A stretch of DNA of 64,000 bases from Hydrogenophaga intermedia. GTDB taxonomy: Bacteria > Pseudomonadota > Gammaproteobacteria > Burkholderiales > Burkholderiaceae_C. The notes below the pieces were generated by a model. It was not told the DNA's origin. It ran no database searches and was given only the letters and a program-made list of their open reading frames with translations. The stretch spans positions 1 to 64,000 of the forward strand of contig NZ_CCAE010000012.1 in assembly GCF_000723405.1 (NCBI RefSeq). Reading direction: 5' to 3'. This document shows positions 17,067-26,131 of the stretch, piece by piece (position 1 is the first letter of the stretch; the number at the start of each line of letters is the position of its first letter). A program made the translations under genes and the position numbers.

Positions 17067-18182
17067 GTGAACACCAAGAACGTCGTTGGCCTGGCCTGTC
17101 TGGCCATGGGCTCATTGATCCCGCTCGCCGCACAGGCGCAGTCCGCGCCCGCCCCCACCTCCTCCGTGTCCATTTACGGCGTGCTCGACATCGGGCTTAC
17201 GCGCGTGAGCGACATCGGCGGCCAGGGCATCACCCGCATGGACGACGGCATCTCGCAAGGCAGCCGCCTGGGCTTCCGCGGCCGTGAGGACCTTGGCGGC
17301 GGCCTCGCCGCCCTCTTCAACCTGGAGATGGGCGTGGCCACCGACGACGGCACGCTGCGCCAGGGTGGCCTGGGCTTTGGCCGTGCCGCCTACGTGGGCC
17401 TGGCCGGCCAGCGCTGGGGCCAGATCACCATGGGCCGCCAGTTCGACCAGATGGTGGGCACGCTGCTGCGCTACCACCCCAGCTTCCTGAGCGGCATCTA
17501 TGGCTTCACGCCGGGCGACGCCGACCGCGTGGCCGGCGCCTGGCTCAACAACCAGATCACCTACGCCAGCCCCGACTTCGGGGGCTTCAAGTTCGCGCTG
17601 CAGCGCGCGCTGTCCGAAGGCGGCACCAACACCACCGGCCCGGGCGGCGCCTGGAGCGCGAGTGCGAGCTACAACAGCGGCCCGCTCAACCTGGGCTTCG
17701 CCACCACCAGCATCGAGGGCCACACGGTGCGCCCGGGGACCGGTTTCGGTGTCTCTGAGTTCCTGGGCACCACGCTGCCCACGGCCGCCACCGCCTTCGT
17801 GCTGCCCGAGTACCAGACCACCGGCCTCGGCGCGTCCTACGCCTTCGGCCCCACCACGCTGGCCGCCCTCACCACGCACGCCAAGTTCACGGCGGCCAAC
17901 GGCAACTCGGACGCGATGAAGACCCTGGGCGTCTCGGTGTCGCACCAGCTCGGCGCCCTGGTACTGGGCGCGGGCCTGCAGCGCGCCTCGCTGCAGGACT
18001 CGGACTGGACCACCACCACGCTCACGGCCGACTACTACCTCTCCAAGCGCACCGACGTGTACGCCACCGCCAACCTGCGCAAGGCCTCGGGCCCGGGCAC
18101 GCGCGCGGTGCTGGTCACCAACGGCGTGTCTTCCGACGACCACCAGACCGCGCTGCGCGTGGGCATCCGCCACCGCTTCTGA
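17067..18182 (+). CDS. Gram-negative porin (Burkholderiales general porin type)
   Basis: 371 aa from GTG 17067, which has GGAGA about 8 bases upstream and gives a standard signal peptide (about 1-24, ending AAQAQS). An ATG at 17052 would add five polar residues and is less likely. The mature protein is a 16-strand-type beta barrel: it opens SSVSIYGVLDIGLTRV, has alternating hydrophobic strands, contains the SRLGFRGREDLGGGL segment of this porin family, and ends in phenylalanine as outer-membrane proteins do. It is 46 bases after the phosphotriesterase-like gene and may be the last gene of the uptake operon, letting the substrate cross the outer membrane. Confidence 0.92.
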   Translation: MNTKNVVGLACLAMGSLIPLAAQAQSAPAPTSSVSIYGVLDIGLTRVSDIGGQGITRMDDGISQGSRLGFRGREDLGGGLAALFNLEMGVATDDGTLRQGGLGFGRAAYVGLAGQRWGQITMGRQFDQMVGTLLRYHPSFLSGIYGFTPGDADRVAGAWLNNQITYASPDFGGFKFALQRALSEGGTNTTGPGGAWSASASYNSGPLNLGFATTSIEGHTVRPGTGFGVSEFLGTTLPTAATAFVLPEYQTTGLGASYAFGPTTLAALTTHAKFTAANGNSDAMKTLGVSVSHQLGALVLGAGLQRASLQDSDWTTTTLTADYYLSKRTDVYATANLRKASGPGTRAVLVTNGVSSDDHQTALRVGIRHRF

Positions 18183-18190
18183 GCGGTAGG

Positions 18191-18212
18191 CCCCAGGCGA
18201 CGGAGCCTGGGG
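18191..18212. terminator. Hairpin after the porin gene
   Basis: CCCCAGGC (18191-18198), a 6-base loop, and GCCTGGGG (18205-18212) form a perfect 8-bp GC-rich stem 8 bases after the porin stop. No run of T follows, so it may slow or protect the transcript end more than act as a strict intrinsic terminator. Confidence 0.55.
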
Positions 18213-18292
18213 CGATCCCGGAGGAAATATAGGTTTTCTCAATACTGCGCTCGAAAAAATTGAATGGCTTTGATGGCCCGGTGAAGCCATGC

Positions 18293-18310
18293 CAGTCACG
18301 GATCCGTCAC
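18293..18310 (+). promoter_or_regulatory. Probable Pho box upstream of phnC
   Basis: CAGTCAC-GGAT-CCGTCAC: two direct 7-base half sites 11 bases apart, each with one mismatch to the CTGTCAY half site of the PhoB consensus. It ends 76 bases before the phnC start. The expected PhoB target upstream of a phosphonate importer supports the reading. An inverted repeat ATGGCTT-N13-AAGCCAT (18264-18290) lies just upstream. Confidence 0.6.
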
Positions 18311-18386
18311 ACGGACTCGAAAGACTGGCGCCATTCCCTTGTCACGGCCGGCACCGCGCACCTCGCGGTACCCGCCATCGAGCCCG

Positions 18387-19220
18387 ATGAACCACCCTGT
18401 CCTCCGCGCGCAGAACCTGCGCCGCACCTACGGCACCCGCGCGGCCCTGCGCGACGTGTCCTTCGACATCCGCCCCGGTGAGCGCGTCGCCCTGCTCGGC
18501 GCCTCCGGCTCCGGCAAGTCCACGCTGATCCGCTGCCTGAGCGGGCTGGAGACCACCGACGCCGGCACCGGCCGCATCGAGGCCTTTGGTCAGCCGCTGC
18601 AGGTGGGTGGCCGCAACAGCGCCGACATCCGCGCCCTGCGCCGGCGCATCGGCGTCATCTTCCAGCAGTTCAACCTGGTGGGCCGACTGGGCGTGATGAA
18701 CAACGTGCTCACCGGTCTGGCCGCCGACGCGCCGCTGTGGCGTGGCCTGCTGGGCCGCTACACGCTGGAGCAGCGGGCCCGCGCGCTCGACGCGCTGCAC
18801 ACCATCGGCCTGGCGCCTCAGGCCTTCCAGCGCGCCTCCACGCTGTCGGGCGGCCAACAGCAGCGCGCGGCCATAGCCCGCGTGCTGGTGCAGGGCGCCG
18901 AGTTGGTGCTGGCGGACGAGCCGGTGGCCTCGCTGGACCCGCAGTCGACCCTGCGCGTGATGGACCAGCTGGCCGCGCTCAACCGCGACGCCGGGCTCAC
19001 GCTCGTGATCAGCCTGCACCAGGTGAGCCTGGCGCGCCGCTACTGCCACCGCGTGCTGGCGCTGCGCGACGGCGAACTGGTCTACGACGGCCCCAGCGCC
19101 GCGCTCACCGCCAGCTTCCTGCAGCAGCTCTATGGCACCGCCGCCGAAGAGCTGCTGCACGACGACCACGACTTCGCGGCCCCGGCCGCCGAAGCGCCAC
19201 CGCTCGCACTGGTCGCTTGA
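18387..19220 (+). CDS. phnC: Phosphonate ABC transporter ATP-binding protein
   Basis: 277 aa. Walker A GASGSGKST at 38-46, FQQFNLVGRLGVMNNVLTG (a PhnC hallmark), signature LSGGQQQR at 153-160, Walker B LVLADEPVASLD. The acidic C-terminal tail after about 250 is a small extension. ATG 18387 is the start that fits PhnC homologues; an in-frame ATG at 18339 would add 16 residues. It energises import of phosphonates or phosphite through PhnE with PhnD, and a Pho box lies upstream. Confidence 0.94.
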   Translation: MNHPVLRAQNLRRTYGTRAALRDVSFDIRPGERVALLGASGSGKSTLIRCLSGLETTDAGTGRIEAFGQPLQVGGRNSADIRALRRRIGVIFQQFNLVGRLGVMNNVLTGLAADAPLWRGLLGRYTLEQRARALDALHTIGLAPQAFQRASTLSGGQQQRAAIARVLVQGAELVLADEPVASLDPQSTLRVMDQLAALNRDAGLTLVISLHQVSLARRYCHRVLALRDGELVYDGPSAALTASFLQQLYGTAAEELLHDDHDFAAPAAEAPPLALVA

Positions 19221-19267
19221 GAGCGCCGGCCGCGAATCCCTCCGATCCCCTCGCCCTGCAACACACC

Positions 19268-20224
19268 ATGTTCAAGCAAAAAGCCCTCTTCACCGTCGCC
19301 GCCACCCTGATCGCCACCAGCGCCACGCTGCAGGCCCAGGAGATCAACTTCGGCATCATCGCCACCGACACGGCCTCGACCCAGCGCGAGCGCTGGGAGC
19401 CCTTCTTCCGCGACATGGAGAAGAAGACCGGCCTGACGGTGAAGTCCTTCTACGCGCCCGACTACGCCGGCGTGATCGAGGCCATGCGCTTCAACAAGAT
19501 CCAGGTGGCCTGGTTCGGCAACAAGTCGGCCATGGAGGCGGTGGACCGCGCCAACGGCGAGGTGTTCGCGCAGGTCATGTTCGCGGACGGCAGCTTCGGC
19601 TACAAGGCGCTGCTGATCACGCACAAGGACAGCCCGTACAACAACCTGAACGACGTCTTCAAGAACGCCAAGTCCATCAACTTCGGCATCGGCGACCCGA
19701 ACTCCACCTCCGGCTTCCTGGTGCCCAGCTTCTACGTGTTCGCACAGAACAAGGTGGACCACCGCACCGCCTTCAAGACCATCCGCAACGCCAGCCACGG
19801 CGCCAACATCCAGGCGGTGCTGGCCAAACAGGTGGACGTGGCCACCAACAACACCGAAGAGATCGAGAAGCTGCGCGCCAACAAGCCCGAGCTGCTCGCA
19901 CAACTGCGCGTGATCTGGGAAAGCCCGCTGATCGCCAGCGACCCCTTCGTCTGGCGCAAGGACCTCGACCCGGCGGTGAAAACCAAGCTCGCGAACTTCG
20001 TCGTGAACTACGCGAAGACGGATGAGCAGGAGAAGGCCATCCTGAAGAACATCTACAACTACGGCGGCTTCCGCGCCTCCACCAACGCCCAGTTGATCCC
20101 CACGCGCCAACTGGAGCTGTACAAGGACCGCAACAAGGTCGAGCACGACGCCGCGCTCGACGCCAACGCCAAGGCCAAGGCCCTGGCCGAGATCGACGCC
20201 AAGCTGGCGCAACTGCAACCGTGA
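19268..20224 (+). CDS. phnD: Phosphonate ABC transporter substrate-binding protein
   Basis: 318 aa with a signal peptide (about 1-23, ending LQAQ). The mature part begins [19 protein letters not shown] and contains [26 protein letters not shown] and [12 protein letters not shown], which form the phosphonate-binding pocket in PhnD. It acts in the periplasm. It lies 47 bases after phnC and its stop overlaps the phnE GTG start. The ligand could be 2-aminoethylphosphonate, another phosphonate or phosphite; the window has no C-P lyase or phosphonatase genes to tell which. Confidence 0.94.
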   Translation: MFKQKALFTVAATLIATSATLQAQEINFGIIATDTASTQRERWEPFFRDMEKKTGLTVKSFYAPDYAGVIEAMRFNKIQVAWFGNKSAMEAVDRANGEVFAQVMFADGSFGYKALLITHKDSPYNNLNDVFKNAKSINFGIGDPNSTSGFLVPSFYVFAQNKVDHRTAFKTIRNASHGANIQAVLAKQVDVATNNTEEIEKLRANKPELLAQLRVIWESPLIASDPFVWRKDLDPAVKTKLANFVVNYAKTDEQEKAILKNIYNYGGFRASTNAQLIPTRQLELYKDRNKVEHDAALDANAKAKALAEIDAKLAQLQP

Positions 20225-21057
20225 GCGCCTCGGTGAGCACGATGGCGTCCCTGGGCCCCAGCGCCGATTCGATCGCGCAGTTGCGCCAGCGGGCCGCTAC
20301 CGAGCGCCCCGGCTGGGGCACCTGGGCCGCCTGGGCCGCGGTGGCGGTGCTGCTCGGCTGGTCTTGGCAGGGCGCGGAGATGCGGCCCTGGGCGCTGGTG
20401 GACAACGCCGGCAACATCGCCACCTACGCGCGCGACTTTTTCCCGCCCAACTTCCACGACTGGCGCATCTACGCACGCGAGATGTTGGTCACGCTGCACA
20501 TCGCCGTGTGGGGCACGCTGCTGGCCGTGGTGGCGGCGGTGCCGGCCGGCCTGCTGTGCGCGTCCAACGTGGCGCCGCCCTGGGTGCACCAGCCCATGCG
20601 CCGCCTGATGGACGCCTGCCGGGCCATCAACGAGATGGTGTTCGCCATGCTGTTCATCGTGGCCGTGGGGCTGGGGCCGTTTGCCGGCGTGCTGGCGCTG
20701 GCGGTGCACACCACGGGCACGCTGGCCAAGCTGTTCTCGGAAGCGGTGGAGGCGATCGACCCGCGCCCGGTGGAGGGCATTCGCGCCACCGGCGCGCACA
20801 AGCTGGTGGAGGTGGTGCATGGCGTCATCCCCCAGGTGCTGCCGCTGTGGATGAGCTTCACGCTCTACCGCTTCGAATCGAACGTGCGCTCGGCCTCGGT
20901 GGTGGGCATGGTCGGCGCGGGCGGCATCGGCGTGGTGCTGTACGAGGTGATCCGCAGCTTCCAGTACGCCGAGACCTGCGCGGTGCTGCTGATTCTGGTG
21001 GTGACGGTGTCGCTGATCGACCTGGCCTCGGCGCGGCTGCGCAGCCGCTTCATTTGA
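20221..21057 (+). CDS. phnE: Phosphonate ABC transporter permease
   Basis: 278 aa inner-membrane permease with about six hydrophobic helices. The EAA-like loop includes [22 protein letters not shown], and the family segment [20 protein letters not shown] is present near 219-238. GTG 20221 overlaps the phnD stop (GTGA). Last gene of phnCDE; a long hairpin follows immediately. Confidence 0.93.
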   Translation: MSASVSTMASLGPSADSIAQLRQRAATERPGWGTWAAWAAVAVLLGWSWQGAEMRPWALVDNAGNIATYARDFFPPNFHDWRIYAREMLVTLHIAVWGTLLAVVAAVPAGLLCASNVAPPWVHQPMRRLMDACRAINEMVFAMLFIVAVGLGPFAGVLALAVHTTGTLAKLFSEAVEAIDPRPVEGIRATGAHKLVEVVHGVIPQVLPLWMSFTLYRFESNVRSASVVGMVGAGGIGVVLYEVIRSFQYAETCAVLLILVVTVSLIDLASARLRSRFI

Positions 21058-21063
21058 GGCGAA

Positions 21064-21092
21064 CGCAACACCCGCCTCACGCGGGTGTTGCG
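21064..21092. terminator. Strong hairpin after phnE
   Basis: A 12-bp perfect stem (21064-21075 pairing with 21081-21092) with a 5-base loop starts 6 bases after the phnE stop. There is no T tract, but position and stability make it the likely end of the phnCDE transcript. Confidence 0.65.
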
Positions 21093-21150
21093 GGCAGCGG
21101 GGTTCGCTCGCATGATCTGCGGCGCCGTCATCGGCCACAAGGAGATCAGC

Positions 21151-21657
21151 ATGCTCGGACTCACCTCACTGGGTTTCATCCACACGCTGCTGGGCCTGGT
21201 GGCCCTGGTGGCGGGCGCCCTCTGCTTCTTCGCGGACGGCGCCATCGCCTCGCGCTCCCGCGCGGGGCGCGTCTTCATCTGGACCACGGCGCTCACCTGC
21301 CTCACCGGCTTCGGCATCTTCCAGCGCGGCGGCTTCAACATCGCGCACGTGCTGGGCATCCTCACGCTGGTGGTGCTGAGCGTCGCCATCTGGGCCGAGC
21401 GCTCGGCGCTGCTGGGGCGCCTCTCAGCCTACGTGGCCACGGTGGGCTTCTCGCTCACCTACTTCTTCCACTGGATCCCCGGCACCACCGAGACCTTCAC
21501 GCGCTTTCCGCGTGGCGCGCCGCTGTTCAGCAGCCCGGAAGACCCGGCGCTCCAGCAAACCGTGGGCGCGATGTTCCTGCTGTTCGTGATCGGCGCGGCG
21601 GTGCAGGTGTGGCGCCTGCGCGCGCGCCGCTCGGTGCCGACGGGGCAAGCCGCGTAG
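21151..21657 (+). CDS. Uncharacterised four-helix membrane protein
   Basis: 168 aa from ATG 21151, preceded by AAGGAG (21139-21144). Hydrophobic helices lie at about 5-27, 41-60, 67-83 and 92-115, with a fifth near 140-158. There is no signal peptide or recognised catalytic motif. LGFIHTLLGLVALVAGALCFF and TYFFHWIPGTTETFTRFP are its most distinctive stretches. It lies after the phnE hairpin and is convergent with a LysR gene 14 bases away. I do not recognise a function. Confidence 0.8.
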   Translation: MLGLTSLGFIHTLLGLVALVAGALCFFADGAIASRSRAGRVFIWTTALTCLTGFGIFQRGGFNIAHVLGILTLVVLSVAIWAERSALLGRLSAYVATVGFSLTYFFHWIPGTTETFTRFPRGAPLFSSPEDPALQQTVGAMFLLFVIGAAVQVWRLRARRSVPTGQAA

Positions 21658-21671
21658 GCCTCTTGCCCGTT

Positions 21672-22589
21672 TCAGGCTGGCGGCGCCTGCGCCGCCAGCG
21701 CCTCGCGCAGGCGCTCGATGGGTGCGAGCTTCGCCTCGTCCACGGGGCCGTTGCGCGTCACGAAGTAGGTGCTCCAGCTGGCGCTGGTCTTGAGCAGCGG
21801 CGCCACGCAGAAGCTCTGAGCCTCCAGTTGGCGCGTGGCGTACAGCGGCAACACGGCCACGCCCAGATTGGCGCGCACCAGCGCCAGCGCGGTGGAGAGC
21901 AGTTGCACCTCGTGGCCGATGCCCAGGCCTTCGTGCGCGGCGAGCTGGTCCTGCAGCAGCAGGTTCCACTGGCCGCCGGTGCGGCCCACCAGGATCAGCT
22001 CGGTGTGGTGCAGGTCGTCCCAGCCCAGGCCGCCCGCCTGCTCGGCCTGTTCACTCAGCGCGCTGCCGCGCGCGCAGACCACGGCGATGCGGTCTTCGAA
22101 CAGCAGGGTAGAGCGCAACTCGCCCGACAGGCGCAGCGGTGAGTCGATGGAGCCGACCGCGACGTCGGCTTCGCCGTGCAGCAGCATGTCGCCCAGCATG
22201 CCGACGGGGCGGTCGAAGAGCGCGATCTTGAGTTGCGGGTCGCTGGCCTGCAGGCTGGCAATGGCTGGCGGCAGCAGCGCGGCCGACGAGAGCGAACCCG
22301 CCGCCACACGCAGCACGATGCGCTCGGCGGTTTTCCCGTGTCGCAGGTCTTTCACGGCGCGCTCGATCTCCAGGTCGGCGCGGTTGCCGGCGCGCTGCAG
22401 GTGCTCGCCGGCCTCGGTGAGGCTGATGACCCGGCCGCGCTGCACCAGCGGCATGCCGACCTCTTCCTCCAGCTCGCGGATGAGCGAGCTGACGGCCGAT
22501 TGCGTGATGAAGAGCTTCTCGGCGGCGCGCGTGAAGCTGCCGGTCTGGCCGATGAGGGCCAGGGCCTTGAGCTGGCGGAGGGTGGGCAT
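21672..22589 (-). CDS. LysR-family transcriptional regulator
   Basis: 305 aa. N-terminal winged helix-turn-helix at about 1-62 (SFTRAAEKLFITQSAVSSLIRELEEEVG region), a linker helix, then a periplasmic-binding-like effector domain at about 90-295. The gene is not divergent from an obvious target: the upstream side is the non-coding palindromic element and the downstream neighbour is the convergent membrane protein. Target and ligand are therefore unclear. Confidence 0.92.
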   Translation of the reverse strand: MPTLRQLKALALIGQTGSFTRAAEKLFITQSAVSSLIRELEEEVGMPLVQRGRVISLTEAGEHLQRAGNRADLEIERAVKDLRHGKTAERIVLRVAAGSLSSAALLPPAIASLQASDPQLKIALFDRPVGMLGDMLLHGEADVAVGSIDSPLRLSGELRSTLLFEDRIAVVCARGSALSEQAEQAGGLGWDDLHHTELILVGRTGGQWNLLLQDQLAAHEGLGIGHEVQLLSTALALVRANLGVAVLPLYATRQLEAQSFCVAPLLKTSASWSTYFVTRNGPVDEAKLAPIERLREALAAQAPPA

Positions 22590-23011
22590 GGGGAATTATG
22601 GTGTGAGCGCCCTGTTCTTCGCGCCGCTTGGTTGGCGTGTCAGGGGCGGGCACAGGACCAGTGACACCACTGAGCGCCAGCTCAGAAAACGGGCTTCCCT
22701 TCTCGCGTGCAGGCCGGCTCCGCTGGCCGAGGGCCCGGGGTACGGTGCGGCGGGCGCCTGTGCGCTGGCGAGGAGCGCAGGGTGAGTGGCCCGCGCGCGC
22801 AGCGCGCCTCGTGAACTGATTGGCGGCATCTGTTTGAGCGGAGCGCGCAAAGCGCGCGCAGCGAGTTATGCCGCCGGGCCGCTCGCCCGAGCACCGCAGC
22901 GAACCCCTCGCGCAGCGAGGGGCAGCGCAGTGAAGCCCGCCGCACCGTACCCCGGGCCTTCGGCCCGCCCACCCGCTGCCAACAAGCCCACATCAAACAA
23001 CGACGTCCTGC
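22590..23011. repeat. 422-bp gene-free stretch holding a nested palindromic element
   Basis: No credible gene. A perfect 24-bp inverted repeat has its arms at 22732-22755 and 22935-22958. Inside it are GGCGGCAT (22822-22829) with ATGCCGCC (22868-22875), which enclose GCGCGC-AAA-GCGCGC, and a hairpin CCCCTCGC-GCA-GCGAGGGG (22904-22922). From memory, very similar blocks occur between genes in Comamonadaceae genomes, so this is probably a dispersed non-coding repeat; I could not search for other copies. Confidence 0.65.
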
Positions 23012-25081
23012 TTACACGGCGACCTGTTCCTTCACGCGGCTGGTCATCAACTCGATCAGGCAGGCCCCCTCCAGCACCTTCGCGGAATCGGGGTCCGCGT
23101 CCGGCCAGGCCCGCTCCTCGCCGCTTGCCAGGTCCAGCCAGCGCTTCACGCGCAGGCCCTGCGTGTCCAGCCAGTCGGGCAATTGCATCAGCGCACCGCC
23201 ACCCAGCGGCAGCACCAGCATCAGCACCGACTGGCCCACGCGCGCCGTGCCCACCAGGAACTGCGGGTCGCGCACCCAGCGGGGCGAGTCGAGCGCCGGC
23301 AGCTCGCTCAGCGCGCCGTGCAGGTTGCGCAGGGCCTGGCCTTCGCGCTTGGGGTTGAAGCGGCGGTCCACCAGGCCCGCGCGCGGGAAGTAACCCCGAT
23401 CGACGTCGCTCAGCGTGTCCAGGAACACGTCCACCCGCGGGAAGCCGCGGCTGGCGAAGGCCGCGCCGAGCGCGCGCACGCCATTGGCCTGCGCGTCGTG
23501 GCGCGCCTGGGCCGGGCTGTCGGACGCCAGGCGCACGTGCACCTGCGCGCGCACGCCGTGGCGCGATGCGAACTCGGCCGCGTCGGCGATGCCCTCGTCG
23601 AACGGCGTGTCGGCGGCGACGCGGAACACCAGGGCATCGACACCCCGCCCGCGCGTGGTCTCGAGCAACTCGCGCGCCGCCGGATCGGCCGCGCCCGCAA
23701 AGCCATGGTCCACCAGCAGCTTGATCTGCTTGCCGTCGCGCGACTGACCCGACGCGCTCCAGAACCGCGAGACATGCAGCGGCACGCCCACGCGCGTGCG
23801 CAGCGCGTCGAGCCGATCGCCAAGGTCCGGCGCCAGCGGCCACTTCACGATGAGTTCCAGCGCGCGCAGCAGGTGCCGGTGTTCGCGCAGCAGAGTGATC
23901 TGTTCATCCGTGGGCCAGCCGAACAGAAACACCGTGAAGCGGCTGCCCAGCGCGGCCAGGGCCGCCATCCGCACGCGCGAGGCCGGGTCGATCAGGTCGT
24001 CCAGCGGCACGCGCAAGTGGCGGATGCCCATCTCCCACAGCGCGAGAATGGGGTAATCGTTGCGCGCCTGCTTGCGGCGGAACTCGTCGAGCATGCTGCT
24101 GTAGGGAATCTGGTGCAGCTCGCCCCAGTGGTAGCGCAGGTCCAGGCCGAGGCCGGGCCCCGGCGCGTCGGCGGCCGGCGGCAGTTGCGGCCAGTCGCGC
24201 TGCACGCTCGGCGCAGCGCCCTCGGGCCGGTCGTGCGTGCGAATGAACTGCGGCACCAGGCGGTCCTCGTACACGTCCACCACCAGCACGCCGAGCTTGG
24301 ACACGTCGTTGCGGCCGTTCTCGTGTTCCGGCGGCTGGCCCACCGCGAACAGCTCCGAGTAGTCGCCGCGCACGAAGGCGGTGGACGGCAGCGAGAAGAT
24401 CGGCGTGCCCGCGTGTGCGTTGAAGAAGAAGTTGTGCACGTGGCCGGTGAACACCGCCGCCAGCTGGTGCTGCGCCACCAGCCCCAGCAGCCACGAGCGC
24501 CCGGGCTCGTCGATGTTGTCGTAGTGGCCGTGCTCGTCGGCGCTGGCGATGAAGGGTGGGTAGTGGACGAAGAGCAGCGTGCGCCGGCCCGCGTTTGCCC
24601 GCAGGTCGTCTTCCAGCCAGCGCGCCTGCCGAGCCTCGGCGGCCAGGCCCGAGTTGATGAGCGAGGTGTTGATCACCACGAAGTGGCAATCGCCGTGGTC
24701 GAAGGCGTAGAAGTGTTCGCCGAAGTGGCGCTGGTACAGCTCCACGTAGGGCTCGCAGATCTCGCCAGCGGGCACGTAGTCGGCGTGCTTGTCGCCCACG
24801 TCGTGGTTGCCGGGCACCAGGTGCAGGGGCGCGTTGAGCCGGCCCACCGCGGCCTTGAAGCGCGCCACGGCGTCGGGGTAGGACACGGCCTCGGGCACGG
24901 GGTGGATCATGTCGCCCACGTGCACGGTGAAGTCTGGTGCCAGGGCGTTGAGCACGTCCACCGTGTGCGCGAGGCGCGTGTTGGTGAGCCGGTGCGACTC
25001 GTAAGGCGAGATCTGGTCTTCGTCGGACGGGTTGACGTGGCTGTCGGCGATGACGGCGAATCGGAACAGGCGGGGGGACAT
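23012..25081 (-). CDS. Two-domain metallophosphoesterase
   Basis: 689 aa from ATG 25081 (an in-frame start at 25108 adds 9 residues). The N-terminal domain (about 1-290) is a calcineurin-like phosphoesterase: ADSHVNP, VHVGDMIHP, PGNHDVGD, VHYPP and FTGHVHNFFF supply the two-metal site. The C-terminal half (about 310-689) has alternating strand/helix sequence, suggesting a barrel-like domain. I recognise no catalytic motif in it. No signal peptide. It starts 10 bases after the Bug gene, so the two are probably co-transcribed; the substrate might be a phosphodiester, but this is not determined. Confidence 0.85.
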   Translation of the reverse strand: MSPRLFRFAVIADSHVNPSDEDQISPYESHRLTNTRLAHTVDVLNALAPDFTVHVGDMIHPVPEAVSYPDAVARFKAAVGRLNAPLHLVPGNHDVGDKHADYVPAGEICEPYVELYQRHFGEHFYAFDHGDCHFVVINTSLINSGLAAEARQARWLEDDLRANAGRRTLLFVHYPPFIASADEHGHYDNIDEPGRSWLLGLVAQHQLAAVFTGHVHNFFFNAHAGTPIFSLPSTAFVRGDYSELFAVGQPPEHENGRNDVSKLGVLVVDVYEDRLVPQFIRTHDRPEGAAPSVQRDWPQLPPAADAPGPGLGLDLRYHWGELHQIPYSSMLDEFRRKQARNDYPILALWEMGIRHLRVPLDDLIDPASRVRMAALAALGSRFTVFLFGWPTDEQITLLREHRHLLRALELIVKWPLAPDLGDRLDALRTRVGVPLHVSRFWSASGQSRDGKQIKLLVDHGFAGAADPAARELLETTRGRGVDALVFRVAADTPFDEGIADAAEFASRHGVRAQVHVRLASDSPAQARHDAQANGVRALGAAFASRGFPRVDVFLDTLSDVDRGYFPRAGLVDRRFNPKREGQALRNLHGALSELPALDSPRWVRDPQFLVGTARVGQSVLMLVLPLGGGALMQLPDWLDTQGLRVKRWLDLASGEERAWPDADPDSAKVLEGACLIELMTSRVKEQVAV

Positions 25082-25091
25082 GCGCGCCTTC

Positions 25092-26066
25092 TCAGCTCGC
25101 GGCGGCACCGGAGTACTTGACGGCAGCCTGCCAGAGCTTTTGCTCGCTGGCCATGGTGGCGGCGTAGGCGCGGGCGTCCTGGTAGGCCACGTCCACGCCC
25201 ACCGCGCTCAGTTGCTCGGCCACGGCCGGCGTGGCCAGCACGCGCTTCATCGCGGCGCTCCACTGCGCGAGGATCGGCGCGGGCGTGCCGGCGGGCATCA
25301 TGAAGCCGAGGTTGGTGCCGCTGGGAATGCCGCGCACGCCCAGCTCGTCGAGTGTGGGCACGTCGGGCAGCGAGGCGGAGCGCTTCGCCCCGGTCTGGGC
25401 GAGCGGCACGATCTTGCCGGACCTGATGTGGCCCAGCGTCGGGCCGATGGCGTCGATGCCGATGTCGAGCTCACCCGAGAGCACCGAGGTGATGGCCGCC
25501 GGGCTGCCCCGGAAAGGCACGTGCACGATGAACAGCTTGCGCTGCGCCTTGAGGCTTTCGAAGGCCAGGTGCGCGGTGGTGCCGCTGCCGGGCGAGGCGT
25601 AGTTGAGCTGCCCCGGCGTGGCCGAGATGCGCTTGAGCAGCGCGTTCAGGTCGCGCAGGCCCGAGGAGGCCGAGCAGTAGATGACGCTCTGCGCCACGCC
25701 GAACTGCGCCACGGGCACGAGCTCCTTGTCCGCGTCATAGGGCAGCCTGGCGTACAGGTAGGGCGCGATGCCGAGGTTGGCCGAGGTGGACAGCAGCGCG
25801 GTGTAGCCGTCGTTGGCCGAACGCGCCACCTGGCCGGTGGCGATGGTGGTGGACGCGCCGGGCTTGTTGATGATGGCAACGGGCTTGATGCCCTCGTCAG
25901 CCAGGGCGTTGGTGACGATGCGGGCCGCCACGTCCATGGCACCGCCGCCGGGAAAGCCCACCAGCACCTGCACGGGCCGCGCGGGGTAGGCGTCCTGGGC
26001 GAAAGAGGGGCGCGCGCTCAACAGAGCGGCGGCGCCGGCGGCGTGAATCAGTTGTCGTCTTTGCAT
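25092..26066 (-). CDS. Bug-family substrate-binding protein (tripartite tricarboxylate transporter type)
   Basis: 324 aa with a signal peptide (about 1-23, ending PSFAQ). Typical Bug features: YPARPVQVLVGFPGGGAMDV, INKPGASTTIATGQVA, LNYASPGSGTTAHLAFE, and HVPFRGSPAAI. It binds small organic acids or related solutes in the periplasm. No tctA or tctB membrane genes are present, which is common for Bug proteins in these bacteria. It is the first gene of a pair with the metallophosphoesterase; a symmetrical operator-like sequence lies 66 bases upstream. Confidence 0.92.
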   Translation of the reverse strand: MQRRQLIHAAGAAALLSARPSFAQDAYPARPVQVLVGFPGGGAMDVAARIVTNALADEGIKPVAIINKPGASTTIATGQVARSANDGYTALLSTSANLGIAPYLYARLPYDADKELVPVAQFGVAQSVIYCSASSGLRDLNALLKRISATPGQLNYASPGSGTTAHLAFESLKAQRKLFIVHVPFRGSPAAITSVLSGELDIGIDAIGPTLGHIRSGKIVPLAQTGAKRSASLPDVPTLDELGVRGIPSGTNLGFMMPAGTPAPILAQWSAAMKRVLATPAVAEQLSAVGVDVAYQDARAYAATMASEQKLWQAAVKYSGAAAS

Positions 26067-26131
26067 GGGGCGGCCTCGTTGAAGTGCGGCCCATTGTGGG
26101 CGGCGAGGCCGATCGACTGAAGCGCAAATTT

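Noticed and set aside
22590-23011. Small genes on either strand in the palindromic stretch
   Set aside because: All frames give Arg/Ala/Pro-rich peptides without ribosome binding sites and reflect the repeats.
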